Below, in pieces: positions 25,440 to 35,227 of a stretch of DNA of 64,000 bases. The notes below the pieces were generated by a model. It did no database searches. It had not been told where the DNA came from and was given only the letters and a program-made list of their open reading frames with translations. The number at the start of each line of letters is the position of its first letter. The first letter of the stretch is position 1. Source of the stretch: Psychrobacter sp. AH5. GTDB taxonomy: Bacteria; Pseudomonadota; Gammaproteobacteria; Pseudomonadales; Moraxellaceae. Location: assembly GCF_040371085.1 (NCBI RefSeq), contig NZ_JAMBMT010000001.1:930001-994000 (forward strand), given 5' to 3'. A program made the position numbers and the translations under genes.

Positions 25440-26006
25440 ATGCAAAATCTGAAAAAAACGAACCATTGGCTTTATCAGCGTCATAGCGATAACGACATTG
25501 ATAGAGCTAGGTTAATAAAAAAACCATTAGCGGCACTGATAATAATGCTAGGCGGGATGAGTATTAGTGGCTGTGAGCCTGCTGATGATGTCGAAAACAA
25601 TAGCTCGATTATAGCCTCTGAGCAAAGAGCACAAAACCTAAAAGTAAGCGCAGATATAGAAGATAAGATTATCAATTCTTACGCTCGCGTGGCATCCAAG
25701 CATGCCCATATCTGCCCAAAGCTCATTCAAAAACAACTAGACAATAGCGTTATTGAGCGCACAGCTGAGGTGATGATAAAAGACAGCTGTGATTATTTCT
25801 TATATCCTAAGATTGGTGAGCAGATAGCTGTCAGCCTCGATAATGATCAAATCGAGGCTTTATTAATTACTCCCAGAACTTATAACTTTGCTAACGGCGG
25901 TTATGAAGTTACCTCCTACGATAAGCACGTCATCCGCTTGGCCTATAACGGCGCTGGTTATAAGCCTGAGAATTTTCGTTATGATGTGGCTATTACCATA
26001 GAGTAG
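25440..26006 (+). CDS. Predicted lipoprotein of unknown function
   Basis: A 188-residue protein with a basic N-terminal lead, a hydrophobic stretch 'PLAALIIMLGGMSISGC' and lipobox SISGC (Cys45). The mature part has two further Cys ('HICPKL' and 'KDSCDYF') and no motif I recognise. It follows the M15 peptidase gene by 60 bases on the same strand and may share its transcript. The long polar lead before the signal stretch is like that of its neighbour. Convergent with the M16 pair. Confidence 0.7.
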   Translation: MQNLKKTNHWLYQRHSDNDIDRARLIKKPLAALIIMLGGMSISGCEPADDVENNSSIIASEQRAQNLKVSADIEDKIINSYARVASKHAHICPKLIQKQLDNSVIERTAEVMIKDSCDYFLYPKIGEQIAVSLDNDQIEALLITPRTYNFANGGYEVTSYDKHVIRLAYNGAGYKPENFRYDVAITIE

Positions 26007-26059
26007 CTACTACCATAAATGAATACACCATAAAAAACTAATAGGCGCTGTATTTATCA

Positions 26060-27607
26060 TCATTTACTACTCTCTTTAATACGGTTATTTAGCTGTGGAT
26101 CATCTGCGCCTACAGTGACGATCAAAAACTTATTGGGATCTAAAGTTTGACGCAAAGTCTCATTAACCTCTGATAACTCAACTTTATCGATACGGCTGAT
26201 ATAGTCGCTTAAGTAGCTATCGGGTAGTTGATAAAAATTCATCATGCCAAGCAGCCCATTAATCCCCGCATTACTAGCAAAACCCATCGGAAAGCTGTTT
26301 TTTAAATTATCAGTCGTCAAGCGCATCTCAGCGCTAGTAATGCCTTTATCCAAAGTCTCATTGATAACCTCTAAGCTTGCGTCAATAGCGGCGCGAGTTT
26401 TATCGGTGCGAGTCGAAAATCCAATCTTATAAGGCCCACGCGCTAGCATTGGATTCATTGAGCCTGAGATACCATAAGTATAGCCCAAGTTTTGGCGAAT
26501 CTGAGTCATTAGCCTAGCATTAAAATTCCCACCAGCTAATACCTCGTTACCTACGGTAAAACTCGTTTGTTGCTGCTGAGCGATAGGATCGGTAGCGCGC
26601 TTACTGCCAAGTTGCCCCATTAGTACCGTAGTTTGACTACTAGGAAAGTCGATATGAATATGCTTTGCTTGAGTTAAAGCTTTAGGCTCAGGTAACTGCG
26701 CGGCTGCTTGTCCTTTTGGTAGATCCTCTGTGATAGCGTTCGCTAGCTTCTTTGCCTCAGCCAGTGTCAAATTACCCGTCATCGCCACCGAAGCATTTGC
26801 CGCCACTAAGTAGCGGTTTTTGAAAGCGAGTAAATCCTTTTGGCTAAGAGTAGGCACAGTATCGAGAGTACCGGATGCTGGGTGAGCATAAGGATGGTCA
26901 CCATATAAGGCATTATTAAAAGCAAGACTGGCAAGGCTACCAGGATCTTGTTTTTGCTGCTGCAGACCGACTAGTAGCCGAGCCTTATTGCGCGCCAAAA
27001 TCTGCTCATCAAAGCTAGGCTCGGTTAGTATTTGAGTCATTAAATCGATAGCGGGCAATAAATGCTCATCATCGGATAAGCTTCTTAGTGAGACGATAAA
27101 CATATCTTTATAAGCGCTACTGTTTAGATGAATTCCTAAAGTTTCAACGGCGCGAGTAAAGGCATCTTCATCCAAGCTTTTAGAGCCTTGAGTCAGCATT
27201 GTCGCTGTCATATTGGCAATCCCAAAACCTTGCTTACGGATATCGCCATCACGGGCGCTACCAGCGTTGAAGCGCAAGTCGATATCGACGATAGGTAGGG
27301 CATCGCTGCGTACAAAGGAGACCGGCACTCCATTGCTAGTAGTGAAGTGCTCAATATCAGGCACAGTCACTTTTAAGGGAGCAACGTTATCAAGGCTAGT
27401 GAGTGTCGATAAAGCAGCAATAGGCGCGCTGCTATCTACATCTGCTGCTGAGCCTCTGTACTCCTCAGCCATACTAGTATCCGCTAACGCAGGATTGGCT
27501 AATACCAATAGTCCCAACAGCAAGCTACGGGTTAAAGTGGCGACTAAAGGGTTTTTATTAGCTGGTACTGTCATTGTCTTAGCATCTAGCAAGGGTTTAT
27601 TTTTCAT
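26060..27607 (-). CDS. M16 family peptidase-like protein, zinc motif lost
   Basis: This is the second half of an M16 protease pair (as in two-subunit mitochondrial-type processing peptidases). The N-terminal M16 fold 'VPVSFVRSDALPIVDIDLRFNAGSARDGD' is present, but the HxxEH zinc site of active members is replaced by 'GIANMTATML', so it is probably non-catalytic. 'YGDHPYAHPASGTLDTVPTL' and 'GGNFNARLMTQIRQNLGYTYG' are conserved M16 regions. I start at the ATG at 27607 (a signal peptide ending 'ANPALA' follows); the longer frame from 27730 would overlap the upstream gene. Confidence 0.86.
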   Translation of the reverse strand: MKNKPLLDAKTMTVPANKNPLVATLTRSLLLGLLVLANPALADTSMAEEYRGSAADVDSSAPIAALSTLTSLDNVAPLKVTVPDIEHFTTSNGVPVSFVRSDALPIVDIDLRFNAGSARDGDIRKQGFGIANMTATMLTQGSKSLDEDAFTRAVETLGIHLNSSAYKDMFIVSLRSLSDDEHLLPAIDLMTQILTEPSFDEQILARNKARLLVGLQQQKQDPGSLASLAFNNALYGDHPYAHPASGTLDTVPTLSQKDLLAFKNRYLVAANASVAMTGNLTLAEAKKLANAITEDLPKGQAAAQLPEPKALTQAKHIHIDFPSSQTTVLMGQLGSKRATDPIAQQQQTSFTVGNEVLAGGNFNARLMTQIRQNLGYTYGISGSMNPMLARGPYKIGFSTRTDKTRAAIDASLEVINETLDKGITSAEMRLTTDNLKNSFPMGFASNAGINGLLGMMNFYQLPDSYLSDYISRIDKVELSEVNETLRQTLDPNKFLIVTVGADDPQLNNRIKESSK

Positions 27608-27668
27608 AACTGGTTTCTTATTAATGGTTTTTTTATCAATGGTTTTGTTATTAATAGGTATACTGGGG

Positions 27669-29174
27669 TCAATGACTGTTTTTGGCTGCTTTATCAGTAT
27701 TAGTATTATCTGTGCTGTTAGGCGGCACAATATGCATAACCGTTAGATTGTCCTTGACTAGATATTTTTTGCTAGCGGCGTGGATATCTGCCACAGAGAT
27801 CTCATCGAGCTTCGCCGGCAGAGTAGCCACTATTCGATCATCAATACCGATGGTCTGTAGCGAACCTATCATCCTCGCTTGACCGGCCATACTATCTTGC
27901 GCGTAGACTAGCCCCGTCACGGTATTGGTTTTAGCGCGAGCGATCTCATCGGCATCGATAGGGTCAGTAGCAAGCTTGTCAATCTCAGCCGTAATAGCTT
28001 GCTGCGCTTCATCTAAGCTTACACCTTCACGCGGAGTGGCTTGAATAAGAAACAAACCATCACCGCGATCAAATAAATCATAAGAAGTGCCGACGCTAGT
28101 GAGCAGGTTTTGTTCGCGTATTAAGCGCTTCTCAAGCCTAGCTGACAAGCCGCCATCCAATACATCTTGCGCTAAAGATAAAGCGTAAGCTTGGTTTTCA
28201 TTACCTGCGCCTACTGTCAGCAGACTTGGCACGTTATAGCCCATTAATAATACTGGCACTTGTACCGCTTGCTCTGAGTCAACTTTTTGATAGCCGCGAA
28301 AGCCTGATTGACGGACGGCGGGACGCTTAGGAAGCGGGCTTGGTTTTAAATCGCCAAAGTAGCGTTTAACTTGCGCCAATACCTCTTTTGGCTGCACGTC
28401 ACCTACGATAACTAAAGTGGCATTGTTGGGCGCGTACCAAGCTTTATACCAGTCTTTGAGCTCGTCAAGAGTGATAGATTCAAGCTCGGCCATAGGGCCA
28501 ATTACCGATTCGCCTTTTGGACTATCCGGCAAGGCCAGCAGACGAAAAGACTCGTAAGCTTTAGCCAGCGGATTATCATCAGTACGCTGACGGCGCTCCT
28601 CCATCACCACTTGATGCTCTTTGGCAAACTCATCCTCATTAAATAATAAATTGGTCATGCGATCCGCTTCAAGCTCGAGCGCTAGCGGCAAGCGATTGGC
28701 GGGAAATAGCTCATAGTAACCGGTGTAGTCATAGCTAGTAAAAGCATTGTTGACGCCGCCAAATTTGGCAATCAAACGCTCATAATCGTCGCTTGACACG
28801 TTGGAGGTGCCCTTAAACATCATATGCTCAAGCAAATGCGAGATGCCGCCTTTATCTACCGGCTCATCAGTGGAGCCAACCCGATACCAGATCTGAGTCA
28901 TCGCTACCGGCGCGCGGTGATCTTCTTTAATAATGACTTTGAGACCATTAGCCAATTGATACTCATGACGGCCGGACAGATCCATTTCCAGCTCAGATGA
29001 ACCGCTAGTCGCATCGTTAGAAATTGCGGTATTAGTAGCTGTTTTATTTTCTGAGCCAGAGCCCATCGTGGTGGTTTGACAAGCAGTAAGCGTAGCCGCT
29101 AGTGTCAAAGCGCAAGCTAGACGTAGTGACAGAGTAGTCGGCGACATTAAAAAGGTAAACGGCTTAGCAAGCAT
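27669..29174 (-). CDS. M16 family zinc metallopeptidase (lipoprotein)
   Basis: The catalytic partner of the pair. The zinc motif 'HLLEH' is at residues 113-117 ('GGISHLLEHMMFKGTS'), with the distal Glu in 'ALELEADRMTNL'. A lipoprotein signal ends at 'LTAC' (Cys32; MSPTTLSLRL gives an alternative start at residue 10). The sequence also has 'YAPNNATLVIVGDVQPKEV' and 'GGLSARLEKRLIREQNL', both characteristic. 501 residues. The next gene encodes the inactive-looking partner, so the two probably form a heterodimer in the periplasm or at the outer membrane. Confidence 0.92.
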   Translation of the reverse strand: MLAKPFTFLMSPTTLSLRLACALTLAATLTACQTTTMGSGSENKTATNTAISNDATSGSSELEMDLSGRHEYQLANGLKVIIKEDHRAPVAMTQIWYRVGSTDEPVDKGGISHLLEHMMFKGTSNVSSDDYERLIAKFGGVNNAFTSYDYTGYYELFPANRLPLALELEADRMTNLLFNEDEFAKEHQVVMEERRQRTDDNPLAKAYESFRLLALPDSPKGESVIGPMAELESITLDELKDWYKAWYAPNNATLVIVGDVQPKEVLAQVKRYFGDLKPSPLPKRPAVRQSGFRGYQKVDSEQAVQVPVLLMGYNVPSLLTVGAGNENQAYALSLAQDVLDGGLSARLEKRLIREQNLLTSVGTSYDLFDRGDGLFLIQATPREGVSLDEAQQAITAEIDKLATDPIDADEIARAKTNTVTGLVYAQDSMAGQARMIGSLQTIGIDDRIVATLPAKLDEISVADIHAASKKYLVKDNLTVMHIVPPNSTDNTNTDKAAKNSH

Positions 29175-29241
29175 AGTATTCTCAAAGTATTTTTAAATGA
29201 TAAAAACGATAATTAAGGCAAAAGTAAAAAAACAGCAGTGA

Positions 29242-29433
29242 TTAAATCGACTTATGACCACCAACCATAACGCTAGCGGTAGGTTTAAAACCTTGGGTAG
29301 TATTACAGCCACTAGTGGCTAAAGCAGTCATGGCGATAGCTAGGACTAAACTGCTAGTCATAACAATATTAGAGATATTAGCTTTAGGCTGGCGTTTTTC
29401 ATTAAGATTTTGATTTAAGAGCTTCGATGACAT
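29242..29433 (-). CDS. Small lipoprotein, 63 aa
   Basis: A short protein with a 24-residue polar lead, a hydrophobic segment and the lipobox ATSGC (Cys43), leaving a mature chain of only about 21 residues ('CNTTQGFKPTASVMVGGHKS'). An AGGA SD lies 8 bases before the ATG. It precedes the M16 pair on the same strand with a 67-bp gap and may be in their transcript. I do not know a family. The signal and SD make it more convincing than a chance ORF. Confidence 0.65.
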   Translation of the reverse strand: MSSKLLNQNLNEKRQPKANISNIVMTSSLVLAIAMTALATSGCNTTQGFKPTASVMVGGHKSI

Positions 29434-29898
29434 TGGCGTTCCTGATGATTAAAACCTTAATAACCACTCATTAAGGCAAACAAGTAATAAAAAAGAGAAT
29501 AGCGCTTTTTACAAAATAGCGGTATTTATAACTTATAAAGACTACTTTTGCATAGTTTGATGACTATAAATTATAGGTCCTAAGCATAGGCGAATAGAGC
29601 CTAAACTAAGGTCAGAGTTTTGTGTCCAAATCTTAAGCGAAGCTTTCGTAATCTAGCTATCTCTTAGCGCTAGCTATTAGTATCTATCTTAGCAAATAAG
29701 CACTAAGTATTAACCAGACGCTACTAATGATAATAGGCCATTTTAAGCAAATATAACGCTCAGCAATGAGCTATAGCTGAATTATGATAAACTAAGGCAA
29801 ACTGCACTAAACTTGTAAACGCTGCAATAGAGAGTTTTTTATAAAAAATAAACTAACTAAAGCCATATTAATCATTTGATAAATTTTAGGGCCAACCT
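29434..29898. other. 465-bp divergent intergenic region
   Basis: AT-rich, between the small lipoprotein gene and ftsY. It should hold both promoters; I see only weak -10-like words (for example TATGAT near 29783) and no hairpin or repeat worth naming. Confidence 0.4.
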
Positions 29899-31341
29899 AT
29901 GAACAATGCTGATAATCCCAATCGTGTAGTCATCAACCTAGATGGCGACTTTGATGACTTAGATGACGATGATATTACCTTACCCAGTTTGCCGGCGCAA
30001 TCGGTAGCTATTATTGATAAGGCGAAGACAGCTAGCAGCACTACTGAGACTAATAAAGCGGCTGAGCAGACCGGTGCTTCTGACAAGGTTACTTCTGCTA
30101 CGCAAGTGGGAAATATAGCGCTAGGCTCGCCTATTTTATCTCCTGAAACAGAGCACTCAAAAGCTCAAACCTCAAGTCCAGCAGCAGACGTAGCGATTAG
30201 TCATCACAATGTCAAAGCCATTAATACTGTTACTGAGACAGCTACTGCTCATAAAACTAGCAATGACTCAGCTAAAGCTTTACCGCCTAAAATGCCACTA
30301 CAAGAGCAATTAGGTGACAGCTCTAACAAAGATAATCCTAGTCCTAATACCGCGTCTGTAGCGCAAGAAAACAATGAACCAACGACTGAGGAATCGGCCG
30401 CTCGCAAAAAGGGCAGCTGGTTCAACCGTATGAAGTCAGGTCTGAGTAAGTCGCGTAAGAATTTGGCTGAGGGTATGGTCAGTATTCTTATTGGTGGTAA
30501 AGAGATTGATGATGAGCTATTAGAAGAGGTTGAGGATCAATTATTGGTGGCAGACATCGGTGTCAATGCGACCAACCGTATTATCAAAAGCTTAACCGAG
30601 CAGACCGCTCGCGGCGATTTGATCTATGCGCATTCTTTATATAAAGCGCTGCAAAGCGAGCTGGTCGATATTTTAGCGCCAAAAGTTGCCCCATTAGTGA
30701 TTGATACCAGCAAAAAACCCTTTGTCATTTTGGTAGTAGGCGTCAATGGTGTCGGTAAAACCACCACTATTGGTAAGCTTGCCAAACGCTTACAAGGCGA
30801 GGGTAAATCGGTGATGCTGGCCGCTGGTGATACTTTTCGCGCCGCTGCTACTGAGCAGCTACAAATTTGGGGTGAGCGTAATAATATTCCGGTAGTTGCA
30901 CAAGGCCATGGCTCTGATAGCGCCTCAGTAATCTTTGATGCCATGCAATCAGCGAAAGCCAAAAACATCGATGTATTAATAGCGGATACCGCTGGGCGTC
31001 TGCAAAATAAAACTCATCTAATGGCGGAATTAGAAAAAGTAGTACGCGTGATGCGTAAAGCCGATGAAACTGCGCCGCATGAAGGGATGATTGTACTTGA
31101 TGCAGGCACGGGCCAAAACGCCATTAATCAAGTGGAGCTCTTTAACAAAGCCGTACCGCTGACGGGTATCACTATCACTAAGCTTGACGGCACTGCAAAA
31201 GGCGGGGTGGTCTTCAATATTGCTGAAACTACGGATGTGCCTATTCGCTATATTGGTGTTGGTGAGTCCATTGACGATTTGCGCTCATTTAGTCCCAAAC
31301 AATTTGTGGCAGCGTTATTTGAGACCGATGACAAAGAGTAG
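29899..31341 (+). CDS. ftsY: Signal recognition particle receptor FtsY
   Basis: FtsY docks ribosome-SRP complexes at the membrane. An acidic N-terminal A domain (residues 1-165, 'DGDFDDLDDDDI' at its start) precedes the NG domain. The N domain begins near 'KKGSWFNRMKSGLSKSRKNLAEG'; the G domain has G1 'GVNGVGKTTTIGKLA' near 281-295, G2 'DTFRAAATEQL', G3 'DTAGR', and G4 'TKLDGTAKGG', all intact. The 480-residue length is in range. ogt follows 67 bases downstream. Confidence 0.95.
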   Translation: MNNADNPNRVVINLDGDFDDLDDDDITLPSLPAQSVAIIDKAKTASSTTETNKAAEQTGASDKVTSATQVGNIALGSPILSPETEHSKAQTSSPAADVAISHHNVKAINTVTETATAHKTSNDSAKALPPKMPLQEQLGDSSNKDNPSPNTASVAQENNEPTTEESAARKKGSWFNRMKSGLSKSRKNLAEGMVSILIGGKEIDDELLEEVEDQLLVADIGVNATNRIIKSLTEQTARGDLIYAHSLYKALQSELVDILAPKVAPLVIDTSKKPFVILVVGVNGVGKTTTIGKLAKRLQGEGKSVMLAAGDTFRAAATEQLQIWGERNNIPVVAQGHGSDSASVIFDAMQSAKAKNIDVLIADTAGRLQNKTHLMAELEKVVRVMRKADETAPHEGMIVLDAGTGQNAINQVELFNKAVPLTGITITKLDGTAKGGVVFNIAETTDVPIRYIGVGESIDDLRSFSPKQFVAALFETDDKE

Positions 31342-31408
31342 CGGTTAAAGCTATTGCTTAGCTACCGTGTCTAAAATATAAAATAGTGGTTTTTTAGGTT
31401 AAGGAGTC

Positions 31409-31999
31409 ATGATGCTAGTTACCATAACCAATTTGCAAACCTATCACTTAGTATTGATGGTGACAGAGACTAACGCACGTTCAACTAGCGATGAGTCGCC
31501 AAAGCTTGCCGAGGTGAGCTGGCTGAGCAAAGATCAGTGGTGGACAGACTCAAAGTCATTTAGCAAACTCAAGACGCATTATAAGTTAACTGATAATGAC
31601 TTTAAGTTTATTGATAAAAATAGCCTAAGCATAAATGATCCAGCCCAAGCTTTACTACTCAAAACTATCGGTCAAATCCATGAGTACGCTATGGAGGAGA
31701 GAAAAGAGTTTGAGCTGCCACTAGATTTATCATTGGGCACTAAGTTTCAACAACAGGTCTGGCGCGAGCTACAACAGATTAAGCACGGCGACACGATAAG
31801 CTATGCCACTTTAGCCCGCCGTATCGGTAATCCTAAAGCCTGCCGAGCTGTCGCTAATGCTAATGGCAAAAATCCCTTTAGTCTCATTATTCCTTGTCAC
31901 CGAGTCATTGCTAGTGACGGCAGGCTTGGCGGCTATACCGGTGGTGTTGATAAAAAACAGTACTTACTAGCGCTTGAAGGAGTGAAGTGTAAAATCTAA
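31409..31999 (+). CDS. ogt: Methylated-DNA--protein-cysteine methyltransferase
   Basis: This suicide enzyme removes alkyl groups from O6-alkylguanine. The active-site motif 'IPCHRVIASDGRLGGYTGGVDKK' lies near residues 161-183 with the acceptor Cys in PCHR. The helix-turn-helix 'GDTISYATLARRIGNPKACRAVANANGKNP' is just before it. 196 residues. An AAGGAG SD precedes two ATGs (31409 and 31412). Likely co-transcribed with ftsY. The Ogt and Ada-C types cannot be fully separated by eye; no AraC domain is present. Confidence 0.9.
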   Translation: MMLVTITNLQTYHLVLMVTETNARSTSDESPKLAEVSWLSKDQWWTDSKSFSKLKTHYKLTDNDFKFIDKNSLSINDPAQALLLKTIGQIHEYAMEERKEFELPLDLSLGTKFQQQVWRELQQIKHGDTISYATLARRIGNPKACRAVANANGKNPFSLIIPCHRVIASDGRLGGYTGGVDKKQYLLALEGVKCKI

Positions 32000-32025
32000 A
32001 AATAAATTTTCTAACCAATAAAATA

Positions 32026-32050
32026 GGCCAAACGCTGATAACGTTTGGCC
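32026..32050. terminator. Bidirectional terminator between ogt and yebC
   Basis: GGCCAAACG and CGTTTGGCC are perfect arms with a 7-nt loop. It lies between convergent genes; the minus-strand side is followed by TATTTTATT. Confidence 0.7.
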
Positions 32051-32100
32051 GGCTTGTATTTATAGCTATTTATTTCTAAACGGGTTACGCTGTCAACTCA

Positions 32101-32850
32101 TTATGACTCTAACTGCGCCATCACCTCATCTGAGATATGCACATTGCTATAGACTTCTTGCACATCGTCTATGTCCTCTAACATATCGATCATTTTCATT
32201 ACCTTTTCAGCATCGTCGACATTATCAATCTCTGCACTGGTGGAGGGGGCCATAGTGACCTCGGCATTATCAGAGACTAAGCCCGCTTGATTGAGGGCAT
32301 CTTTGACCTTACCAAAATCCTCCCACTCGGTAATGACTACTAATGACTCGCCATCGTTTTCGACATCTAATGCTCCAGCATCAAGGGCAGCAAGCATCAC
32401 CTCATCCTCAAGGCTTATATCATCGAAACGAATCTCGCCGCGCTTGGTAAATAAATAAGCGACTGAACCGCTAGTGCCCAAATTACCGTCAAATTTGGTG
32501 AAAGCATGGCGTACTTCACTGACGGTACGGTTAAGATTATCCGTCATCGTCTCTACTAGTACCGCCACGCCGCCGACTCCGTAGCCCTCGTAACTGACTT
32601 CTTCCATGTTTTCATTATCGCCGCCGCCAGTACCGCGATCGACAGCCCGATTAATAGTATCGCGGGTCATATTGACAGAAAGCGCCTTTTCGATGACTGC
32701 ACGCAAACGTGGGTTTTTATCAGGATCAGCATCGCCTTGCTTGGCAGCTGAGACAATCTCACGAATTATTTTGGTAAATATTTTGCCTCTTACCGCGTCT
32801 TGACGGGCTTTTCTATGTTTGATGTTTGCCCATTTGGAATGACCTGCCAT
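32101..32850 (-). CDS. yebC: YebC/PmpR family (TACO1-like) regulatory protein
   Basis: The N-terminus '[28 protein letters not shown]' is the family signature, followed by '[17 protein letters not shown]'-like sequence and '[23 protein letters not shown]'. Members act on translation of proline-rich stretches or as DNA-binding regulators. 249 residues, three-domain organisation, normal length. Start ATG with AGGAT SD. Its neighbours give no clue to a specific target. Confidence 0.95.
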   Translation of the reverse strand: MAGHSKWANIKHRKARQDAVRGKIFTKIIREIVSAAKQGDADPDKNPRLRAVIEKALSVNMTRDTINRAVDRGTGGGDNENMEEVSYEGYGVGGVAVLVETMTDNLNRTVSEVRHAFTKFDGNLGTSGSVAYLFTKRGEIRFDDISLEDEVMLAALDAGALDVENDGESLVVITEWEDFGKVKDALNQAGLVSDNAEVTMAPSTSAEIDNVDDAEKVMKMIDMLEDIDDVQEVYSNVHISDEVMAQLES

Positions 32851-33079
32851 ATTACATCCTTAAAATTGACTTAAATAGCTTACGTCTGAGTGTGCGATTT
32901 GTATATTGTTGAAAGCCATTTTTTGCTACACTGTGACAATATGTCCTAGCATGAGTGAGCACGCAAATTAGCTTTAGCGGATGAATAATATTATAAACCA
33001 CTTAGCGCTATTTTGACAAAAGCCCTTTAGCAACTTCTTTTTTTATCAGATTAACACTTTCATTTAAGCCCCAAATTCT

Positions 33080-33910
33080 ATGAAGCAACCTACCGCTGAA
33101 GCCATTACTCATTTACGTAACCGTATCCATATTATTATTGAGGGTACAGATACGCGCTTGGGTAAGCTTTTTGACATCGTATTGTTGATTGCCATTTTAG
33201 CCAGTGTCGCTGTGGTCATGCTCGATAGTGTGCTCTATATGCGTTTGCAATATGGCACTATATTCTTTTATGCAGAATGGTTTTTTACCATTTTATTTAC
33301 TATTGAATATGCTCTAAGACTATTTTCAGCGCCCAATCGCTTGCGTTATGCCTTTAGTTTTTTTGGGATAGTGGACTTGTTATCGGTGCTACCGAGTTAT
33401 TTGAGTTTATTATTTGTCGGCGTGCAGTACCTATTGGTTATTCGCATACTACGTATCTTGCGGGTGTTTCGCGTACTCAAGCTCAAGGCCTACATGCAGC
33501 AAGCTGGGTTTTTGGCATCAGCACTCAAGACTAGCCAACAAAAAATCACCGTTTTTTTCTTATCCTTAGTGCTGCTGGTGACTATTTTTGGCTCTATTAT
33601 TTATGTGGTAGAAGGTCCAGAAAACGGCTTTACTAGTATACCAGTGTCTATTTATTGGGCCGTTGTCACCGTGACCACTACCGGTTATGGCGATATGTCA
33701 CCAAAAACGCCGATAGGTCAGGCTATCGCATCGATGGTAATGATAACGGGTTATTCCATTATTGCAGTGCCCACCGGTATTTTTACCGCTGAGCTTGCCC
33801 GCAATATGCGCCCACAGCTAAACCCTATAGCTTGCCCAAATTGTGGTAAATTTGGCCATGCGGTAAACGCAGAGTTCTGTGATCGCTGTGGTCATGCCTT
33901 ACATATATAG
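33080..33910 (+). CDS. Voltage-gated-type potassium channel with C-terminal zinc ribbon
   Basis: A 276-residue six-helix channel. The S4-like segment 'RILRILRVFRVLKLKAYM' (about residues 122-140) has regularly spaced Arg/Lys, and the pore carries the K+ selectivity filter 'TTTGYGD' near 199-205, followed by S6. The C-terminus ends with a zinc-ribbon-like pair, CPNCG...CDRCG (about residues 252-271), which is unusual for a channel of this type and could be a cytosolic regulatory or assembly element. Monocistronic, between divergent yebC and convergent ABC1 kinase genes. Confidence 0.88.
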   Translation: MKQPTAEAITHLRNRIHIIIEGTDTRLGKLFDIVLLIAILASVAVVMLDSVLYMRLQYGTIFFYAEWFFTILFTIEYALRLFSAPNRLRYAFSFFGIVDLLSVLPSYLSLLFVGVQYLLVIRILRILRVFRVLKLKAYMQQAGFLASALKTSQQKITVFFLSLVLLVTIFGSIIYVVEGPENGFTSIPVSIYWAVVTVTTTGYGDMSPKTPIGQAIASMVMITGYSIIAVPTGIFTAELARNMRPQLNPIACPNCGKFGHAVNAEFCDRCGHALHI

Positions 33911-33931
33911 CAGTTTTTATCTTATCTCTCA

Positions 33932-35227
33932 TTATAGGTATTGATGCACAAGTGGCGAGAGATCAATCTTAACGCCCAAATTTACCAAGTTCCAATACTG
34001 TCCTGAGACCGTTCGATCAAGCATCATAGTGGTCGCTGATGGCTGAAACTGACCAAAATACTTAAGCGAGGTGCGCATTTGAGTAATCGCTTCGTGATGC
34101 ACTTGACTGTCTGCAAAATCAAACGCTCCTTTATGATAAGGGGCGATAGACAAAGGCTTAAGACCGATTGCAAGCCACTCTTGATAAAACTCGCTCGGAA
34201 CCTGTTTTTCATCTTCACGGCGAATCCCTAAAGCGATTAAATCTTGCTCCAAAGCTGTCACATCAGATCTGACGGCATGTTTGGCAAAGCGCTTAAATAG
34301 CTTTACTTCACTATCGCTATAGCTACGAATACCGCCAAAATCATAAGCAATTACGCTACCATCAGGGCGAAAAGCAAAGTTACCCGGGTGTGGATCACAA
34401 TGCATCCGATATAAGTTAAAAAGCTGTCCGGCGCTAAAGTGAAATAAACGCTCAGCTATTTTTTGCTTAATCTCATTATCCCAGGTCGCTGCTACCGCTA
34501 AACTCTCACCCATCTCTTCAGTCAAAGTCAAGATACGTTTTGAGGAATGACTGCCAATGACTTTAGGAATAATAAGCCCCGTGTCATCAGCATGAAACGC
34601 GCCAAAGACTCTTAAGTTATGCGCCTCTTTAATATAATCAAGCTCGTCATGGAGGCTATCACGTATCTCATCAAACAACTGGTTTTGTAGCTCGCGGCTC
34701 ATATTAAGGACGCCGGCGATCTTAAGTGCCATGCGTACTTGTTTTAGATCGCTATCACAGTTTTCATCGACATCAGGATATTGCACTTTGACCACAACGT
34801 TTTGGCCAGAAGGCAGGGTGGCTTTGTGCACCTGCCCAATGGAGGCGGCGGCGAATGGCACTTCTTCAAACTCAGCAAATAACTTATCAATAGGCGCTTT
34901 TAGCTCGCGCTCTACTTGCGAGCGTATTTGCGAATAAGGCATAGGCGGCGCATCTTTTTGCAGCTTTTCAAGAGCAGCAGCTACCTCAGGCGGAAAAACA
35001 TCTTTATACTGCGAGGCGATTTGACCAACTTTCATCACCGCGCCTTTCATCTCACCAAGCGTTCCTGCGATTTGTACCCCGACATCTTGCATCAACTCTG
35101 AGCGGGCAAGTAACCTTTTTTCTTCGTCACTGGAGAGATGCTTTAAAGAGTTTTTAGCGGCTTTGCCTGCAATGCTTGCGGTCATACCTGCAAGCTTCAT
35201 AAAGCGTTTTCCGGACGTTTTTGCCAT
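33932..35227 (-). CDS. ABC1/UbiB-family atypical kinase
   Basis: This 431-residue protein belongs to the ABC1 (AarF/ADCK) family. 'LLARSELMQDVGVQIAGTLGEMKGAVMKVGQIAS' holds the family's KxGQ motif, then the Ala-rich loop 'FAAASIGQVHKATLPSGQNVVVKVQYP' with its Lys, and the catalytic 'HCDPHPGNFAFRPDGSVIAYDFGG' with Asp of the DFG-like motif. No C-terminal membrane helices are seen, unlike UbiB itself, and no ubi genes are near. It may support quinone or lipid metabolism, but its target is unknown. Confidence 0.88.
   Translation of the reverse strand: MAKTSGKRFMKLAGMTASIAGKAAKNSLKHLSSDEEKRLLARSELMQDVGVQIAGTLGEMKGAVMKVGQIASQYKDVFPPEVAAALEKLQKDAPPMPYSQIRSQVERELKAPIDKLFAEFEEVPFAAASIGQVHKATLPSGQNVVVKVQYPDVDENCDSDLKQVRMALKIAGVLNMSRELQNQLFDEIRDSLHDELDYIKEAHNLRVFGAFHADDTGLIIPKVIGSHSSKRILTLTEEMGESLAVAATWDNEIKQKIAERLFHFSAGQLFNLYRMHCDPHPGNFAFRPDGSVIAYDFGGIRSYSDSEVKLFKRFAKHAVRSDVTALEQDLIALGIRREDEKQVPSEFYQEWLAIGLKPLSIAPYHKGAFDFADSQVHHEAITQMRTSLKYFGQFQPSATTMMLDRTVSGQYWNLVNLGVKIDLSPLVHQYL

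Noticed and set aside
27608-27730. Extended N-terminus of the second M16 protein
   Set aside because: It overlaps the upstream gene's end by 60 bases and gives an Asn/Lys-rich lead before a good signal peptide; a later ATG fits better.
27213-27746. 177-residue plus-strand ORF over the M16 pair
   Set aside because: Antisense shadow; no SD and no recognisable domain, although it is long and ends in a hydrophobic stretch.
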